Shown: positions 36,609 through 44,870 of the stretch, piece after piece
Layout of the letters: the number at the start of each line of letters is the position of its first letter
Numbering within the stretch: position 1 is the first letter of the stretch
NCBI RefSeq assembly: GCF_023499255.1
Contig: NZ_CP092183.1
Span: 6,382,501-6,446,500, forward strand
DNA from: Couchioplanes caeruleus
Lineage (GTDB): Bacteria > Actinomycetota > Actinomycetes > Mycobacteriales > Micromonosporaceae
DNA length: 64,000 nucleotides
Reading direction: 5' to 3'
Made by a program: the position numbers and the translations under genes
The notes under the pieces: generated by a model
Told to the model about the DNA's origin: nothing
Database searches by the model: none
The model's input: the letters and a program-made list of their open reading frames with translations, nothing else

Positions 36609-36943
36609 CCCGGCCCGTCGCGCAGGTCCGTGACGCGGCGCTCGACGTCACCCACGACGGTGAACACCTTGTCCCGGCTGGTCGCGCCGAGCTTCAGGCT
36701 GACCGCCGCGGCGCGTACGCCGAGCGCCTCGGCCAAGGCGCGCCGCACCGCCTCGGTGGCCTTGCCGTCGACGGCCGGCGCCCCGACCGCCACGATCAGC
36801 GCGGGCCCGTGCGGCCCGTCGTACCGGCCGCCGACGCTGGTCCGGCCGGCGCCGGGCCGCACCCTGACCGCGACGCTCCGCTCGTCGCCGCCGGGAGGGG
36901 ACCGGTCACGGGATCCGGGAGGGGGCACGCGCCGCTTGGCCAT
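36605..36943 (-). CDS. DUF167 (YggU-family) protein
   Basis: 112 residues. The conserved core is VAVRVRPGAGRTSVGG, LIVAVGAPAVDGKATEAVRR and KLGATSRDKVFTV, which defines the small YggU/DUF167 alpha/beta domain of unknown function. A basic N-terminal extension of about 22 residues precedes it. It is the first gene of a coupled pair with the antiporter. No catalytic residue is known for the family. Confidence 0.88.
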   Translation of the reverse strand: MAKRRVPPPGSRDRSPPGGDERSVAVRVRPGAGRTSVGGRYDGPHGPALIVAVGAPAVDGKATEAVRRALAEALGVRAAAVSLKLGATSRDKVFTVVGDVERRVTDLRDGPG

Positions 36944-37056
36944 GCCTCATTGTGCCGATCTTCCCATCGATGCCGAAGCGGGGTCGGCCGGTGACCAGCG
37001 GTGACTCCGACGGCCTCGTCCGGGACGCGGCGGCGCCACGTCCCGGACCGGCGGCG

Positions 37057-38283
37057 TCAGGACCGGGTGGCGGCCGCGACGAGCCGGTCGACCGGCCGGC
37101 ACAGCCCGCAGGGGCTGAACCCCAGTTCCACCGCCTCCGCCACGGGCAGCGCCTCGGTGGAGCGGCCCGGCAGGTGGGGGCAGTCGGCGAGGTGGTAGCG
37201 CGGGCGGCCGTCCACGACCACGACCTCGGCGTCCATGCGGGCCACGCGCACCGCGTCGGCGGGGCGGACCCGCTGCGGCGGCGGCTCGTCGTCGGGGTCG
37301 TCCGGGTCCGGCTCGCCGAACTCGCCGGCGGCCGCGCCGGAGCCGGCCACCGCCCCGGAATCCGCCGCCGGCCCGAAGCCATCGGCCGCCGACCGGGAGT
37401 CGGAGGCCGGCCCGAAGCCGCCCGCCGGCCCCTCGGGATCCGTCGCCGACCCGAAGCCGCCGGCCGCCGACCGGGAATCCGGCGCCGAGGCGAACCCGCC
37501 CGCCGGCTCCGAGGCGGCCGGCGCACCGGCGCGTCCCGGGCCGTCGTTCTCCGCTTCTTCCCCGCGAGCCCGGCGCCAGGAGTCGTCGTCCTCGGCGCGG
37601 GCGCCGCCGATGACCGAGGAGGCCTGGTCGTAGTCGGCGCCCTGCGGTGCCCGGGCGGCGGTGCGGTCCGTGTCCGTACCCGAGTACGGGACGTGGTCCG
37701 CACCGGCGTCGCCGGGGGTGCCGGCCGGCTCGGTGTCCGGCTCGATCCGCTGGGTGACGTCCGGGCCGGTGGCCGTCCGGGACGCACCCGTGAGGGCCGC
37801 CTCGGTGTCGCGCTGACCCGCGGCATAGGCGGCGTCCCGGCCGGATGCGGTCCTTGTCTCCTCGTCGTCGAGGCCGTTGTCGAGAGCGTCGTCGAAGCGG
37901 TCGCCCGACGACTCGTCCTCCGTGCGCACGTCGCCCGGCGGTTCGCCGTACAGGTCGTCGGCGGCCGCGGCGGACCGTTCGGAAGCCGCGGACGTCCGCG
38001 ACTGGGCGGCGAGGAAGGCCTCTGCCGGGTCCGGCTCGGCCGGGCGCCGGCGGCCGGTGCCCGCGAAGGGCTCGGCCGGCTGGATGTCGTCGGGGTCGGC
38101 GGTGAGGGGTTCGCCGACGGCGCGCCGGCCGGCCGCGGCCTGGCGGGCGCCCACGACCAGGGCCACCGCGGCCAGCAGGCTGGCGACGATGGAGCTGATC
38201 AGGAGCCCGCTCGAGCCTGCGGCCAGGCCGAGGACGAGCAGAATCACGGCGACGAGGATGAGCAGCAGACTGACAACGATCAT
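37057..38283 (-). CDS. Membrane protein with acidic linker and C-terminal His/Cys motif
   Basis: 408 residues. Two N-terminal membrane segments (about 3-21 and 25-45) precede an acidic, Gly/Ala/Asp-rich linker of about 300 residues with imperfect SRSAAGGFG-type repeats (about 265-320). The last 55 residues are compact: VVVVDGRPRYHLADCPHL, then LGFSPCGLCRP. The H/C/H/CxxC arrangement resembles the zinc site of Ada-type metal-binding domains. I do not recognise the family. It lies between DUF167 and divIVA on the same strand, so a role near the division apparatus is possible but unproven. Confidence 0.75.
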   Translation of the reverse strand: MIVVSLLLILVAVILLVLGLAAGSSGLLISSIVASLLAAVALVVGARQAAAGRRAVGEPLTADPDDIQPAEPFAGTGRRRPAEPDPAEAFLAAQSRTSAASERSAAAADDLYGEPPGDVRTEDESSGDRFDDALDNGLDDEETRTASGRDAAYAAGQRDTEAALTGASRTATGPDVTQRIEPDTEPAGTPGDAGADHVPYSGTDTDRTAARAPQGADYDQASSVIGGARAEDDDSWRRARGEEAENDGPGRAGAPAASEPAGGFASAPDSRSAAGGFGSATDPEGPAGGFGPASDSRSAADGFGPAADSGAVAGSGAAAGEFGEPDPDDPDDEPPPQRVRPADAVRVARMDAEVVVVDGRPRYHLADCPHLPGRSTEALPVAEAVELGFSPCGLCRPVDRLVAAATRS

Positions 38284-38332
38284 GGCTCATCCCCGCCGCG
38301 GTGGTTGGTTCCGAGAGGGGTGATGCAGGCGC

Positions 38333-39154
38333 TCAGCGGCCCGTCTCGATCGAGTTGGCGCGGCTGCCGCCGTACGAGCCGGCGAGGCCCGCCGCGGCCA
38401 GACCGCCCGAGCCGCCGACCGCGCGGTTGGCGTCGGCCCGGCCCAGCTCGGCCTCGAGGCCCTGGCCCCGGCCGTCGAGGTCGCGCAGCTGGCTCTCGAG
38501 GTACGCCTTGAGCCGGGTGCGGTACTCGCGCTCGAACTGCTTCAGCTCCTCGATGTGCTTCTGCAGCGCGGACCGCTTGGCGTCCAGGCCGCCCATGGCC
38601 TCCTGGTGGCGCTGGCGGGCGTCGCGCTCGAGGGCGTCGGCCTTGGCGCGGGCCTCGCGGGTGACCTCCTCCGCCTTGGAGCGGGCGTCGGAGAGAAGCT
38701 TGTCGGCCTCGCGGCGCGCGTCGGACACGTGGTCGTCGGCGGTGCGCTGGGCCATCATGAGGACCCGCAGCGCCTGCTGCTCGCCGTCGCCGCCGCCGGA
38801 GGAGGACGGGCCGCCGCCGACCGGGCCCTGGGCCCGGACCTGCTCGAGCTCGGCCTGCATCTGCCGGGCCGCCTGCTCGGCCGCCGTCTTGTCGCGCTGG
38901 ACGCGGTCCAGCTGCGCCTTCATCTCGTTGAGCTCGGCGGCCATCCGCGGGTCGGCACTCGGACCGGCTGGCGCGCCACCCCGACCGCCGCGCTCCACCT
39001 GGGCACGCAGCTCGTTGTTCTCCTCGATCAGACGGGCGAGTTCACGCTCGACCTCGTCCAGGAAGGCGTCGACCTCCTCCTCGTCATACCCCCGCTTGCC
39101 GATCGGGGGCTTCTTGAAGGCGACGTTGTGCACGTCGGCCGGGGTCAGCGGCAT
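38333..39154 (-). CDS. divIVA: DivIVA/Wag31 polar growth protein
   Basis: 273 residues. The N-terminal DivIVA domain (about 1-60) begins [19 protein letters not shown] and continues [20 protein letters not shown]. Long coiled coils (about 90-145 and 160-245) follow, separated by a Gly/Ser-rich hinge. It binds negatively curved membrane at hyphal tips or poles and directs apical wall growth; it is essential in mycelial actinomycetes. It is the last gene of the ftsZ-yggS-sepF-yggT-divIVA series. Confidence 0.96.
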   Translation of the reverse strand: MPLTPADVHNVAFKKPPIGKRGYDEEEVDAFLDEVERELARLIEENNELRAQVERGGRGGAPAGPSADPRMAAELNEMKAQLDRVQRDKTAAEQAARQMQAELEQVRAQGPVGGGPSSSGGGDGEQQALRVLMMAQRTADDHVSDARREADKLLSDARSKAEEVTREARAKADALERDARQRHQEAMGGLDAKRSALQKHIEELKQFEREYRTRLKAYLESQLRDLDGRGQGLEAELGRADANRAVGGSGGLAAAGLAGSYGGSRANSIETGR

Positions 39155-39214
39155 CGAAACTCCTCGGGTCAGTTGCGGCCGCGTGGGGCGCTCAGCCGAT
39201 CAGGCCCTCCGCGG

Positions 39215-39520
39215 TCAGGCGAAGGTCCGGATCAGAGGCGCTAACACGAGATTCAAAAGCACGAACAGGATAACCAGCAGGACCAGGGACGCCAGGTCCA
39301 AACTCACGGTACCAATTCGAAGCGGTGGGATCACACGCCTCAACGCCTTGAGGGGTGGATCAGTGACGCTCCACACCGACTCCAATGCCGCCGACGCCCC
39401 CCGGCCCGGCTGCCAGCGGCGCCCGTACTGCAGCACCGCACCCAGGACGAACCGGCCCAGCAGGGTCAGGAAGAACACGTAGACCAACAGATAGATGATC
39501 TGGAACACGATCGACAGCAC
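39215..39520 (-). CDS. YggT-family membrane protein
   Basis: 101 residues with two long membrane segments (about 2-24 and 73-95) around a polar loop with VTDPPLKALRRVIPPLRIG, the YggT signature. In actinobacteria and firmicutes it lies between sepF and divIVA; a role in osmotic tolerance or division is proposed for the family. It starts 24 nt after sepF ends. Confidence 0.93.
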   Translation of the reverse strand: MLSIVFQIIYLLVYVFFLTLLGRFVLGAVLQYGRRWQPGRGASAALESVWSVTDPPLKALRRVIPPLRIGTVSLDLASLVLLVILFVLLNLVLAPLIRTFA

Positions 39521-39544
39521 GACAGGCGGGTCCCTCGTTAGGGG

Positions 39545-40240
39545 TCAACTCTGGGTGAAGAAGCCGCCCTCAGCGATCTTGGCCTTGTCCTCCGCGGTGA
39601 CCTGGACGTTGGCCGGCGAGAGCAGGAAAACCCGGTTGGTCACGCGCTCGATCGTACCGCGCAGGCCGAAGGCCAGCCCGGCGGCGAAGTCGACGAGCCG
39701 GCGGGCGTCGCCCTCGTCCATCTCGGTGAGGTTGATGATCACCGGCACCCCGTCGCGGAAGTGCTCGCCGATGGTGCGGGCCTCCCGGTACGTCGTCGGG
39801 TGCAGCGTGGTGATCTGGTACCGCTGCTCGTCCTCGACCGGACGCTGCTGCTGGACCTGCGGCTGCGGCGCGAGGGCCAGGTTCTCCCGCGTGTGGTAGC
39901 TCATGGCCCCGGACGAGTCGCCGGCCGGCGTGGCCGGACGGGTGATCGACCGGACGCTGCCCCGCTCCGCACGCTCGGCCCGCTCGTGCTCCTCGCGGTC
40001 GAGCGCCGCGGCGGCCCGCTCCAGGCGGCCGCTGCCCCGCTCGGACGCGCGCGCCCGCGGCAGCGACGGCGCCTCGTCGACGTCGTCCTCGTCGTCGGCG
40101 TACTCGTCGGCGTAGCGGTAGCCGGAGTCGCGGTCGCGCTCCCGCTCGCGGTAGCCGCCGTCGCGGTAGCCGCGGTCGTCGTACTGGTCGTCCTCCTCGA
40201 CGAGACCGAGCCACACGCCCGCCTTGCGCAGTGCGCTCAT
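39545..40240 (-). CDS. sepF: Cell division protein SepF
   Basis: 231 residues: an N-terminal membrane-binding amphipathic helix ([17 protein letters not shown]), a disordered charged linker (about 18-135; many Arg/Glu/Asp) and the FtsZ-binding SepF domain (about 140-225; [42 protein letters not shown]). It anchors FtsZ to the membrane in actinobacteria, which lack FtsA. The start ATG (40240) overlaps the stop of a 14-codon upstream frame in ATGA fashion, and its own ribosome site is weak. Confidence 0.96.
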   Translation of the reverse strand: MSALRKAGVWLGLVEEDDQYDDRGYRDGGYRERERDRDSGYRYADEYADDEDDVDEAPSLPRARASERGSGRLERAAAALDREEHERAERAERGSVRSITRPATPAGDSSGAMSYHTRENLALAPQPQVQQQRPVEDEQRYQITTLHPTTYREARTIGEHFRDGVPVIINLTEMDEGDARRLVDFAAGLAFGLRGTIERVTNRVFLLSPANVQVTAEDKAKIAEGGFFTQS

Positions 40241-40281
40241 GTGATCACCAGACCCTGCTCGGCGCCGAACCGCTCGTCCAT
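40237..40281 (-). CDS. 14-codon upstream frame coupled to sepF
   Basis: ATG 40281 is preceded by GGAGGT (40288-40293) at 6 nt, a stronger ribosome site than sepF itself has. The frame encodes [14 protein letters not shown] and its TGA overlaps the sepF ATG (ATGA). This fits a leader peptide that delivers ribosomes to sepF by translational coupling. Expression is inferred. A longer 66-codon frame through the same stop lacks a ribosome site. Confidence 0.45.
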   Translation of the reverse strand: MDERFGAEQGLVIT

Positions 40282-40464
40282 GCCCCCACCTCCGTCCGTG
40301 TACGGCCCGCTTCCCCCGGCGTGCCGCTTCCCCCCTTGCACGGATTCCGTGATCTTGAAACCTAGCTGACCCCGGCGCCCGTCACGACGCTGCGTCGTCG
40401 GGCGCGGCGGCCGGAGCACGTCGCGCATAAACAACACGTATGTAGTTTGCTGCCCGCCGCAAGG

Positions 40465-41193
40465 CTACCGCAGCGGGTTTCGCATCCCGAGCAAAGAAGT
40501 ACCGATCCGTACGTGTGTCGCCCCGTGCCGGACGGCCTGCTCGAGGTCCCCGCTCATGCCCGCCGACAGCACCGTCGCGTCCGGGTACGACCGGCGCAGC
40601 CGGGCGGCCAGCCCGGCCAGCCGCTCGAACGCGCGATCGGGCTCCCACTCCCGCGGCGCGACCGCCATGAGCCCCCGCAGTCGCAGGCCGCCGGCCGCGG
40701 CGACGGCGTCCGCGAGCTGCCAGAGATCGCGGTCGGAGTCCTCGGCGGAGTCCACCGCGCCGCCCCGCGCGGGATCCCCGTCGATGCTGACCTGGATGAG
40801 CACGTCGAGCGGCGCCTCACGGTGCTTCTGCGCGGCGGCGTCGAGAGCCGACGCCAGCCGCAGCGAGTCCACCGACTCCACCATGTCCGCGTACCGCGCC
40901 ACGGACCTGGCCTTGTTGCGCTGCAACTGCCCCACGAAGTGCCACCGCACCGAGACCCCCGCCTCGGCGACCGCGGCGGCCTTGGCGGCTGCCTCCTGGT
41001 CCTTGTTCTCCCCGACGTCGGTGACGCCGAGTCCGGCGAGCAGCACCACGTCGCTCGCCGGGTACGTCTTGGTCACCGCGACCAGGGCCACCTCGCCCGG
41101 GTCGCGGCCGGCGGCGGCACAGGCGCGCGCGATCCGCTCGCGGACCTCGTCGAGCGAGGCCGCCAGCTGGGCGCGGCGCGCCTGGTCCGCCAA
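40465..41193 (-). CDS. yggS: YggS-family PLP homeostasis protein
   Basis: A 242-residue alanine-racemase-like barrel. The PLP lysine is in LVAVTKTYPASDV (about K41), and GENKDQEA, WHFVGQLQRNKA and LSAGMSGDLEQAVRHG are the family blocks. These proteins bind PLP and balance B6 vitamers and amino-acid pools; they have no known catalytic activity. It follows ftsZ by 3 nt. The laccase-domain gene that separates ftsZ and yggS in Streptomyces is absent. Confidence 0.94.
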   Translation of the reverse strand: MADQARRAQLAASLDEVRERIARACAAAGRDPGEVALVAVTKTYPASDVVLLAGLGVTDVGENKDQEAAAKAAAVAEAGVSVRWHFVGQLQRNKARSVARYADMVESVDSLRLASALDAAAQKHREAPLDVLIQVSIDGDPARGGAVDSAEDSDRDLWQLADAVAAAGGLRLRGLMAVAPREWEPDRAFERLAGLAARLRRSYPDATVLSAGMSGDLEQAVRHGATHVRIGTSLLGMRNPLR

Positions 41194-41196
41194 GCG

Positions 41197-42336
41197 TCAG
41201 GAACCGTTCTTGAGGAAGTCCGGCACGTCGACGTCGTCGAAGAGCACCCGGCGCGGCGGCGGGGTGGTCGCGGCGGGCGGCGTCGTGGCCGCCGGGCTGA
41301 CCGGCGCGGGCACGCTGGGCGTCACCGCGGGCGGCGCCACCGGCTGCTGCACCACCTTGCGGGCCGTCTCCACCGGCTTGTACGAGGGCGTACCCCCGTC
41401 GAAGCCGGCGGCGATGACCGTGACCCGGACCTCGTCGCCGAGCGCGTCGTCGATGACGGCGCCGAAGATGATGTTGGCGTCCGGGTGCGCCGCGTCGGTG
41501 ACCAGCTGGGCCGCGTCGTTGATCTCGAAGAGGCCGAGGTCCGAGCCGCCGGCGATGGAGAGCAGCACGCCGCGGGCGCCGTCCATGCTCTGCTCGAGCA
41601 GCGGGCTGGAGATCGCCTTCTCGGCGGCCTCGACCGCGCGGTTGTCACCGCGGGCGCTGCCGATGCCCATGAGCGCGCTGCCGGCGCCGCTCATGACGCT
41701 CTTGACGTCGGCGAAGTCGAGGTTGATCAGGCCCGGCGTGGTGATCAGGTCGGTGATGCCCTGCACGCCGGAGAGCAGCACCTGGTCGGCCTGGCGGAAC
41801 GCGTCCATCATGCTGATGCCGCGGTCGCCGAGGGCGAGCAGCCGGTCGTTCGGGATGACGATCAGGGTGTCGCACTGGTTGCGCAGCTCGTCGATGCCGG
41901 ACTCGGCCTGCACCTGGCGGCGCTTGCCCTCGAACGAGAACGGCCGGGTGACCACGCCGATGGTCAGCGCGCCGAGCTTGCGGGCGATGTTCGCGACCAC
42001 GGGGGCGCCGCCCGTACCGGTGCCGCCGCCCTCGCCACAGGTGACGAAGACCATGTCGGCGCCCTTGAGCACCTCTTCGATCTCGTCGCGGTGGTCCTCG
42101 GCGGCGTTCTTGCCGACCTCGGGCTGCGCTCCGGCGCCGAGGCCGCGGGTCAGCTCCCGGCCGACGTCGAGCTTGACGTCGGCGTCGGACATCAGCAGCG
42201 CCTGGGCATCGGTGTTGATCGCGATGAACTCGACTCCCTTGAGCCCTACCTCGATCATGCGGTTCACGGCGTTCACGCCGCCGCCACCGATGCCGACGAC
42301 CTTGATGACCGCCAGATAGTTGTGCGGAGGTGTCAT
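41197..42336 (-). CDS. ftsZ: Cell division GTPase FtsZ
   Basis: The 379-residue tubulin homologue that forms the Z-ring. The GTP-binding loop is [10 protein letters not shown] (about 103-112), and the T7 synergy loop is [11 protein letters not shown] (about 205-215). The C-terminal domain ends in a linker rich in Pro/Ala/Thr (about 318-360), then the partner-binding peptide [13 protein letters not shown] 42336 gives the actinobacterial N-terminus ([19 protein letters not shown]); GGAAGG lies upstream. A dedicated promoter sits 110 nt before it. Confidence 0.98.
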   Translation of the reverse strand: MTPPHNYLAVIKVVGIGGGGVNAVNRMIEVGLKGVEFIAINTDAQALLMSDADVKLDVGRELTRGLGAGAQPEVGKNAAEDHRDEIEEVLKGADMVFVTCGEGGGTGTGGAPVVANIARKLGALTIGVVTRPFSFEGKRRQVQAESGIDELRNQCDTLIVIPNDRLLALGDRGISMMDAFRQADQVLLSGVQGITDLITTPGLINLDFADVKSVMSGAGSALMGIGSARGDNRAVEAAEKAISSPLLEQSMDGARGVLLSIAGGSDLGLFEINDAAQLVTDAAHPDANIIFGAVIDDALGDEVRVTVIAAGFDGGTPSYKPVETARKVVQQPVAPPAVTPSVPAPVSPAATTPPAATTPPPRRVLFDDVDVPDFLKNGS

Positions 42337-42446
42337 CGGGCTCAGCCTTCCCTTCCAGGGTTGGCGGACGTCGAGGCCCCAGCGGTCCGGCCAGAGAACC
42401 GCCATCGACGTCCGCTCCGTACAAGGGAGGGCGAGGAAACCCTCAC

Positions 42447-42475
42447 CCTCTACTAGAGGCTTAGTGTTATGTCAA
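42447..42475 (-). promoter_or_regulatory. ftsZ promoter
   Basis: On the minus strand TTGACA (42475-42470), a perfect -35, is followed after 17 nt by TAGAGG (42452-42447). The implied transcript start is about 105 nt before the ftsZ ATG. ftsZ of actinomycetes is known to have its own promoters in addition to read-through from ftsQ. Confidence 0.75.
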
Positions 42476-42488
42476 CCACTGAGCCTCT
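42455..42488. repeat. Inverted repeat overlapping the ftsZ promoter
   Basis: The arms AGAGGCTTAGTG (42455-42466) and CACTGAGCCTCT (42477-42488) are complementary at 11 of 12 positions, with a G-T wobble at the twelfth. The loop between them holds most of the -35 TTGACA. This is well placed for an operator that would block the promoter. Confidence 0.6.
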
Positions 42489-42496
42489 CGGGGCAA

Positions 42497-42555
42497 CGTA
42501 AGCGGACGTGTCGCCCGATCCAAGGACCAACGCGGCGTGTCGGCGTCCGCTTACG
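42497..42555. repeat. 12-bp inverted repeat between ftsQ and ftsZ
   Basis: Perfect arms CGTAAGCGGACG (42497-42508) and CGTCCGCTTACG (42544-42555) are separated by 35 nt, upstream of the ftsZ promoter. It could be a partial terminator after ftsQ or a regulator site. Nothing else is seen in this 298-nt gap apart from the promoter. Confidence 0.6.
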
Positions 42556-42634
42556 AGCCCACTATCCGACTCAGCCGTAACCTTCGACGTAATGAGACGT
42601 TTGGCGCCTCTTGTCCGGTTAGCGGCGGGGCGGC

Positions 42635-43402
42635 TCAGCGGATGGTGACCACCGTCGGCGCGCTCACATCGATCGTGTCGCCCTTGCGGGCCAGCAGCGC
42701 GGTCGCCACCTGAGCCTTCTTCTCGCTGTCCGTGTCGTCGCCCCACACGATCGTCCTGTTCCTGCGCAACCCCAGGCTGACCTGGGCCGGCGCCGGCACG
42801 GAGATCGAGACGAGCTGCTCGCGCAGCTCGGCGGTGAGCGACGAGAGGACCACCAGCGCCGACCGCGTGTTGATGTCGGCCGGGCCGGGCGCGGCGAGCT
42901 TCGCCACGGGCAGGCCGGACGGCCGCCGCGCCACCGTGCGGAACGCGACGCCTTCGGCGTCCAGGAGCGAGAACCCCTCACCCATCGGTACGGCGGCCAC
43001 GGCCGTACGCTCCACGACCTGCACCTCGACCGTGGAGGGCCACCCGCGCGACACGACGGCCCGCTCGACGGCCGGCAGCGCCTGCACCCGGTCCCGGATC
43101 CCGTCCAGGTCGACCCGGGCCAGCGGCTCGGCCATGGGTACCGCCGCGGCCTGCTCGACCTGTTCCACGGTGAGCGAGTCGGTGCCGACCACCCGCACCT
43201 GGCGGACGCCCAGCACCGACGTCCCGTACACCAGCCAGGCGAGCCCGCCCGCCACCAGCAGCACGCCCAGCGTGACCGCCCAGGGCATCGCCGCCCGCAG
43301 CCGGCGCTGCCGGGCGCGGGCCATGAACCGCCGGACCGACGGCGGCACGGCGTCGGTGTCCGCCCGTACCAGCCGCCAGTTGCGCCTGCCCCCGTCGCTC
43401 AT
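42635..43402 (-). CDS. ftsQ: Cell division protein FtsQ
   Basis: 255 residues: a basic cytoplasmic tail (about 1-38), one membrane segment (about 39-60; AVTLGVLLVAGGLAWLVYG), then the extracytoplasmic POTRA domain (about 65-135; VRQVRVVGTDSLTVEQVEQA) and beta domain. It forms the FtsQ-FtsL-FtsB part of the divisome. Start ATG 43402; murC ends 21 nt before. Confidence 0.93.
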   Translation of the reverse strand: MSDGGRRNWRLVRADTDAVPPSVRRFMARARQRRLRAAMPWAVTLGVLLVAGGLAWLVYGTSVLGVRQVRVVGTDSLTVEQVEQAAAVPMAEPLARVDLDGIRDRVQALPAVERAVVSRGWPSTVEVQVVERTAVAAVPMGEGFSLLDAEGVAFRTVARRPSGLPVAKLAAPGPADINTRSALVVLSSLTAELREQLVSISVPAPAQVSLGLRRNRTIVWGDDTDSEKKAQVATALLARKGDTIDVSAPTVVTIR

Positions 43403-43423
43403 CGCGCCCCCCGGCCGCTGTCG

Positions 43424-44842
43424 TCAGCTGTCCGCCAGCGCGGCCAGCAGCTCGTCGCCCATCAGCGAGATCGGCGGCGCGCCCATGGTGACCACCACGT
43501 CGCCCGGTCGGCTGCGCTTGACCACCTCGGCCGGCACGTCCTCCCACGACGGCAGGAAGATCTTGCGCTCCGCCGGCAGGTCGATCGCCGCGGTGAGCGC
43601 GGCGCCACCCTCGCCGGGCCCGCGGGTCTCCCCCGGACCGAACACCTCCATGACGATCACCTCGTCGGCGATCGCCAGCCCCTCGGCGAGCTCGGCCTGC
43701 AGGTCGCGGGTGCGGTAGACGCGGTACGGCTGGAACACCACCACGAGCCGCCCGTCGCCGGCCACCTCGCGCAGGGTCCGCAGCGCCGCCTTCACCGAGG
43801 TCGGGTGGTACGCGTACTCGTCGTAGACGCGTACCCCGGCGACCGTGCCCTTGCGCTCGAACCGGCGGCGCACGCCCGGGAAGGAACCGAGCGCCTCGGT
43901 GATCTTGTCGAGCGGCAGGCCCAGCCGCAGCGCGGTCAGCACGGCGGCGGCGCTGTTGAGCCCCATGTGCCGCCCCGGCAGCGCGAGCGTGATCTCGCCC
44001 AGCGGCTTGCCGTCGAGCGTCGCCTGGTAGCGCACGCCCTGCACGGACGAGACCACGTCGGTGATCCGCAGATCGGCCGCCTCGCTCTCGCCGTACGTGT
44101 AGACGGTCCTGCCCTCGGCGCGCAGCGCCGCGATGAGCTCCTGCACGCCGTCGTCGTCGGCGCACGTCACCACGAACCCGTCGTCGTCGGTGAGCCGGGC
44201 GAAGTCGAGGAAGCCGGCCTTGAGCCCGTCGAGGTCGCCCCAGTTGTTGAGGTGGTCGCCCTCGATGTTGGTGACGATCGCGACGTGCGGGCGGTACACC
44301 AGGAACGACTTGTCGCTCTCGTCGGCCTCGGCCACGAAGTAGGAGCCGGAGCCGTGGTGCCCGTTGGAGCCGGCCGCGGAGATCTCGCCGCCGATGACGA
44401 ACGACGGATCCTCGCCGGCGTGCTGCAGGATCACCGTCATGATCGACGTGGTGGTGGTCTTGCCGTGGGTGCCGGCCACCGCGATCGTGCGGCGCCCGGT
44501 CATCGCCGCCGCCAGGGCCTCGGAGCGGTGCAGCACCCGCAGCCCGCGCCGGCGCGCCTCGGCGATCTCCACGTGGTCCTGCGGGATCGCGGACGAGTAG
44601 ACGACGGTGTCGACGCCGTCCAGGTTGGCCGCCTCGTGCGCCATGTGGACGGTGCCACCCAGCGCGCGCAGCGCCGCGAGCGCGGGCCATTCCCGCAGCT
44701 CGCTGCCGGAGACGGGTACGCCTCGGGTAAGCAACAGCCGGGCCAGGCCACCCATGCCGACACCGCCGATGCCGATGAGGTGGACGGTGCCCAGGTCCTC
44801 GGCGGTCAACCCGCCGGCCGGCTTCAGCTCCGCCGTGTTCAC
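43424..44842 (-). CDS. murC: UDP-N-acetylmuramate-L-alanine ligase MurC
   Basis: 472 residues. The N-terminal Rossmann part binds UDP-MurNAc (VHLIGIGGVGMGGLARLLL), the ATP loop is VAGTHGKTTTTSIM (about 119-132), and EADESDKSFLVYRP and FQPYRVYRTRD follow. It adds the first L-Ala to UDP-MurNAc in the cytoplasm. The start is GTG 44842. It lies between murG and ftsQ with a 28-nt gap after murG. Confidence 0.97.
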   Translation of the reverse strand: MNTAELKPAGGLTAEDLGTVHLIGIGGVGMGGLARLLLTRGVPVSGSELREWPALAALRALGGTVHMAHEAANLDGVDTVVYSSAIPQDHVEIAEARRRGLRVLHRSEALAAAMTGRRTIAVAGTHGKTTTTSIMTVILQHAGEDPSFVIGGEISAAGSNGHHGSGSYFVAEADESDKSFLVYRPHVAIVTNIEGDHLNNWGDLDGLKAGFLDFARLTDDDGFVVTCADDDGVQELIAALRAEGRTVYTYGESEAADLRITDVVSSVQGVRYQATLDGKPLGEITLALPGRHMGLNSAAAVLTALRLGLPLDKITEALGSFPGVRRRFERKGTVAGVRVYDEYAYHPTSVKAALRTLREVAGDGRLVVVFQPYRVYRTRDLQAELAEGLAIADEVIVMEVFGPGETRGPGEGGAALTAAIDLPAERKIFLPSWEDVPAEVVKRSRPGDVVVTMGAPPISLMGDELLAALADS

Positions 44843-44870
44843 TCCGCGCTCTCCCTACTCACAGAAACGT

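Noticed and set aside
40237..40437. 66-codon frame upstream of sepF
   Set aside because: No ribosome site at its start and no conservation-like pattern; the 14-codon frame nested at its end has a proper ribosome site and is the better candidate.
42455..42555. Inverted repeats before ftsZ as ends of an insertion sequence
   Set aside because: No transposase, no flanking target duplication, and the interval is only about 100 nt with a functional-looking promoter inside.
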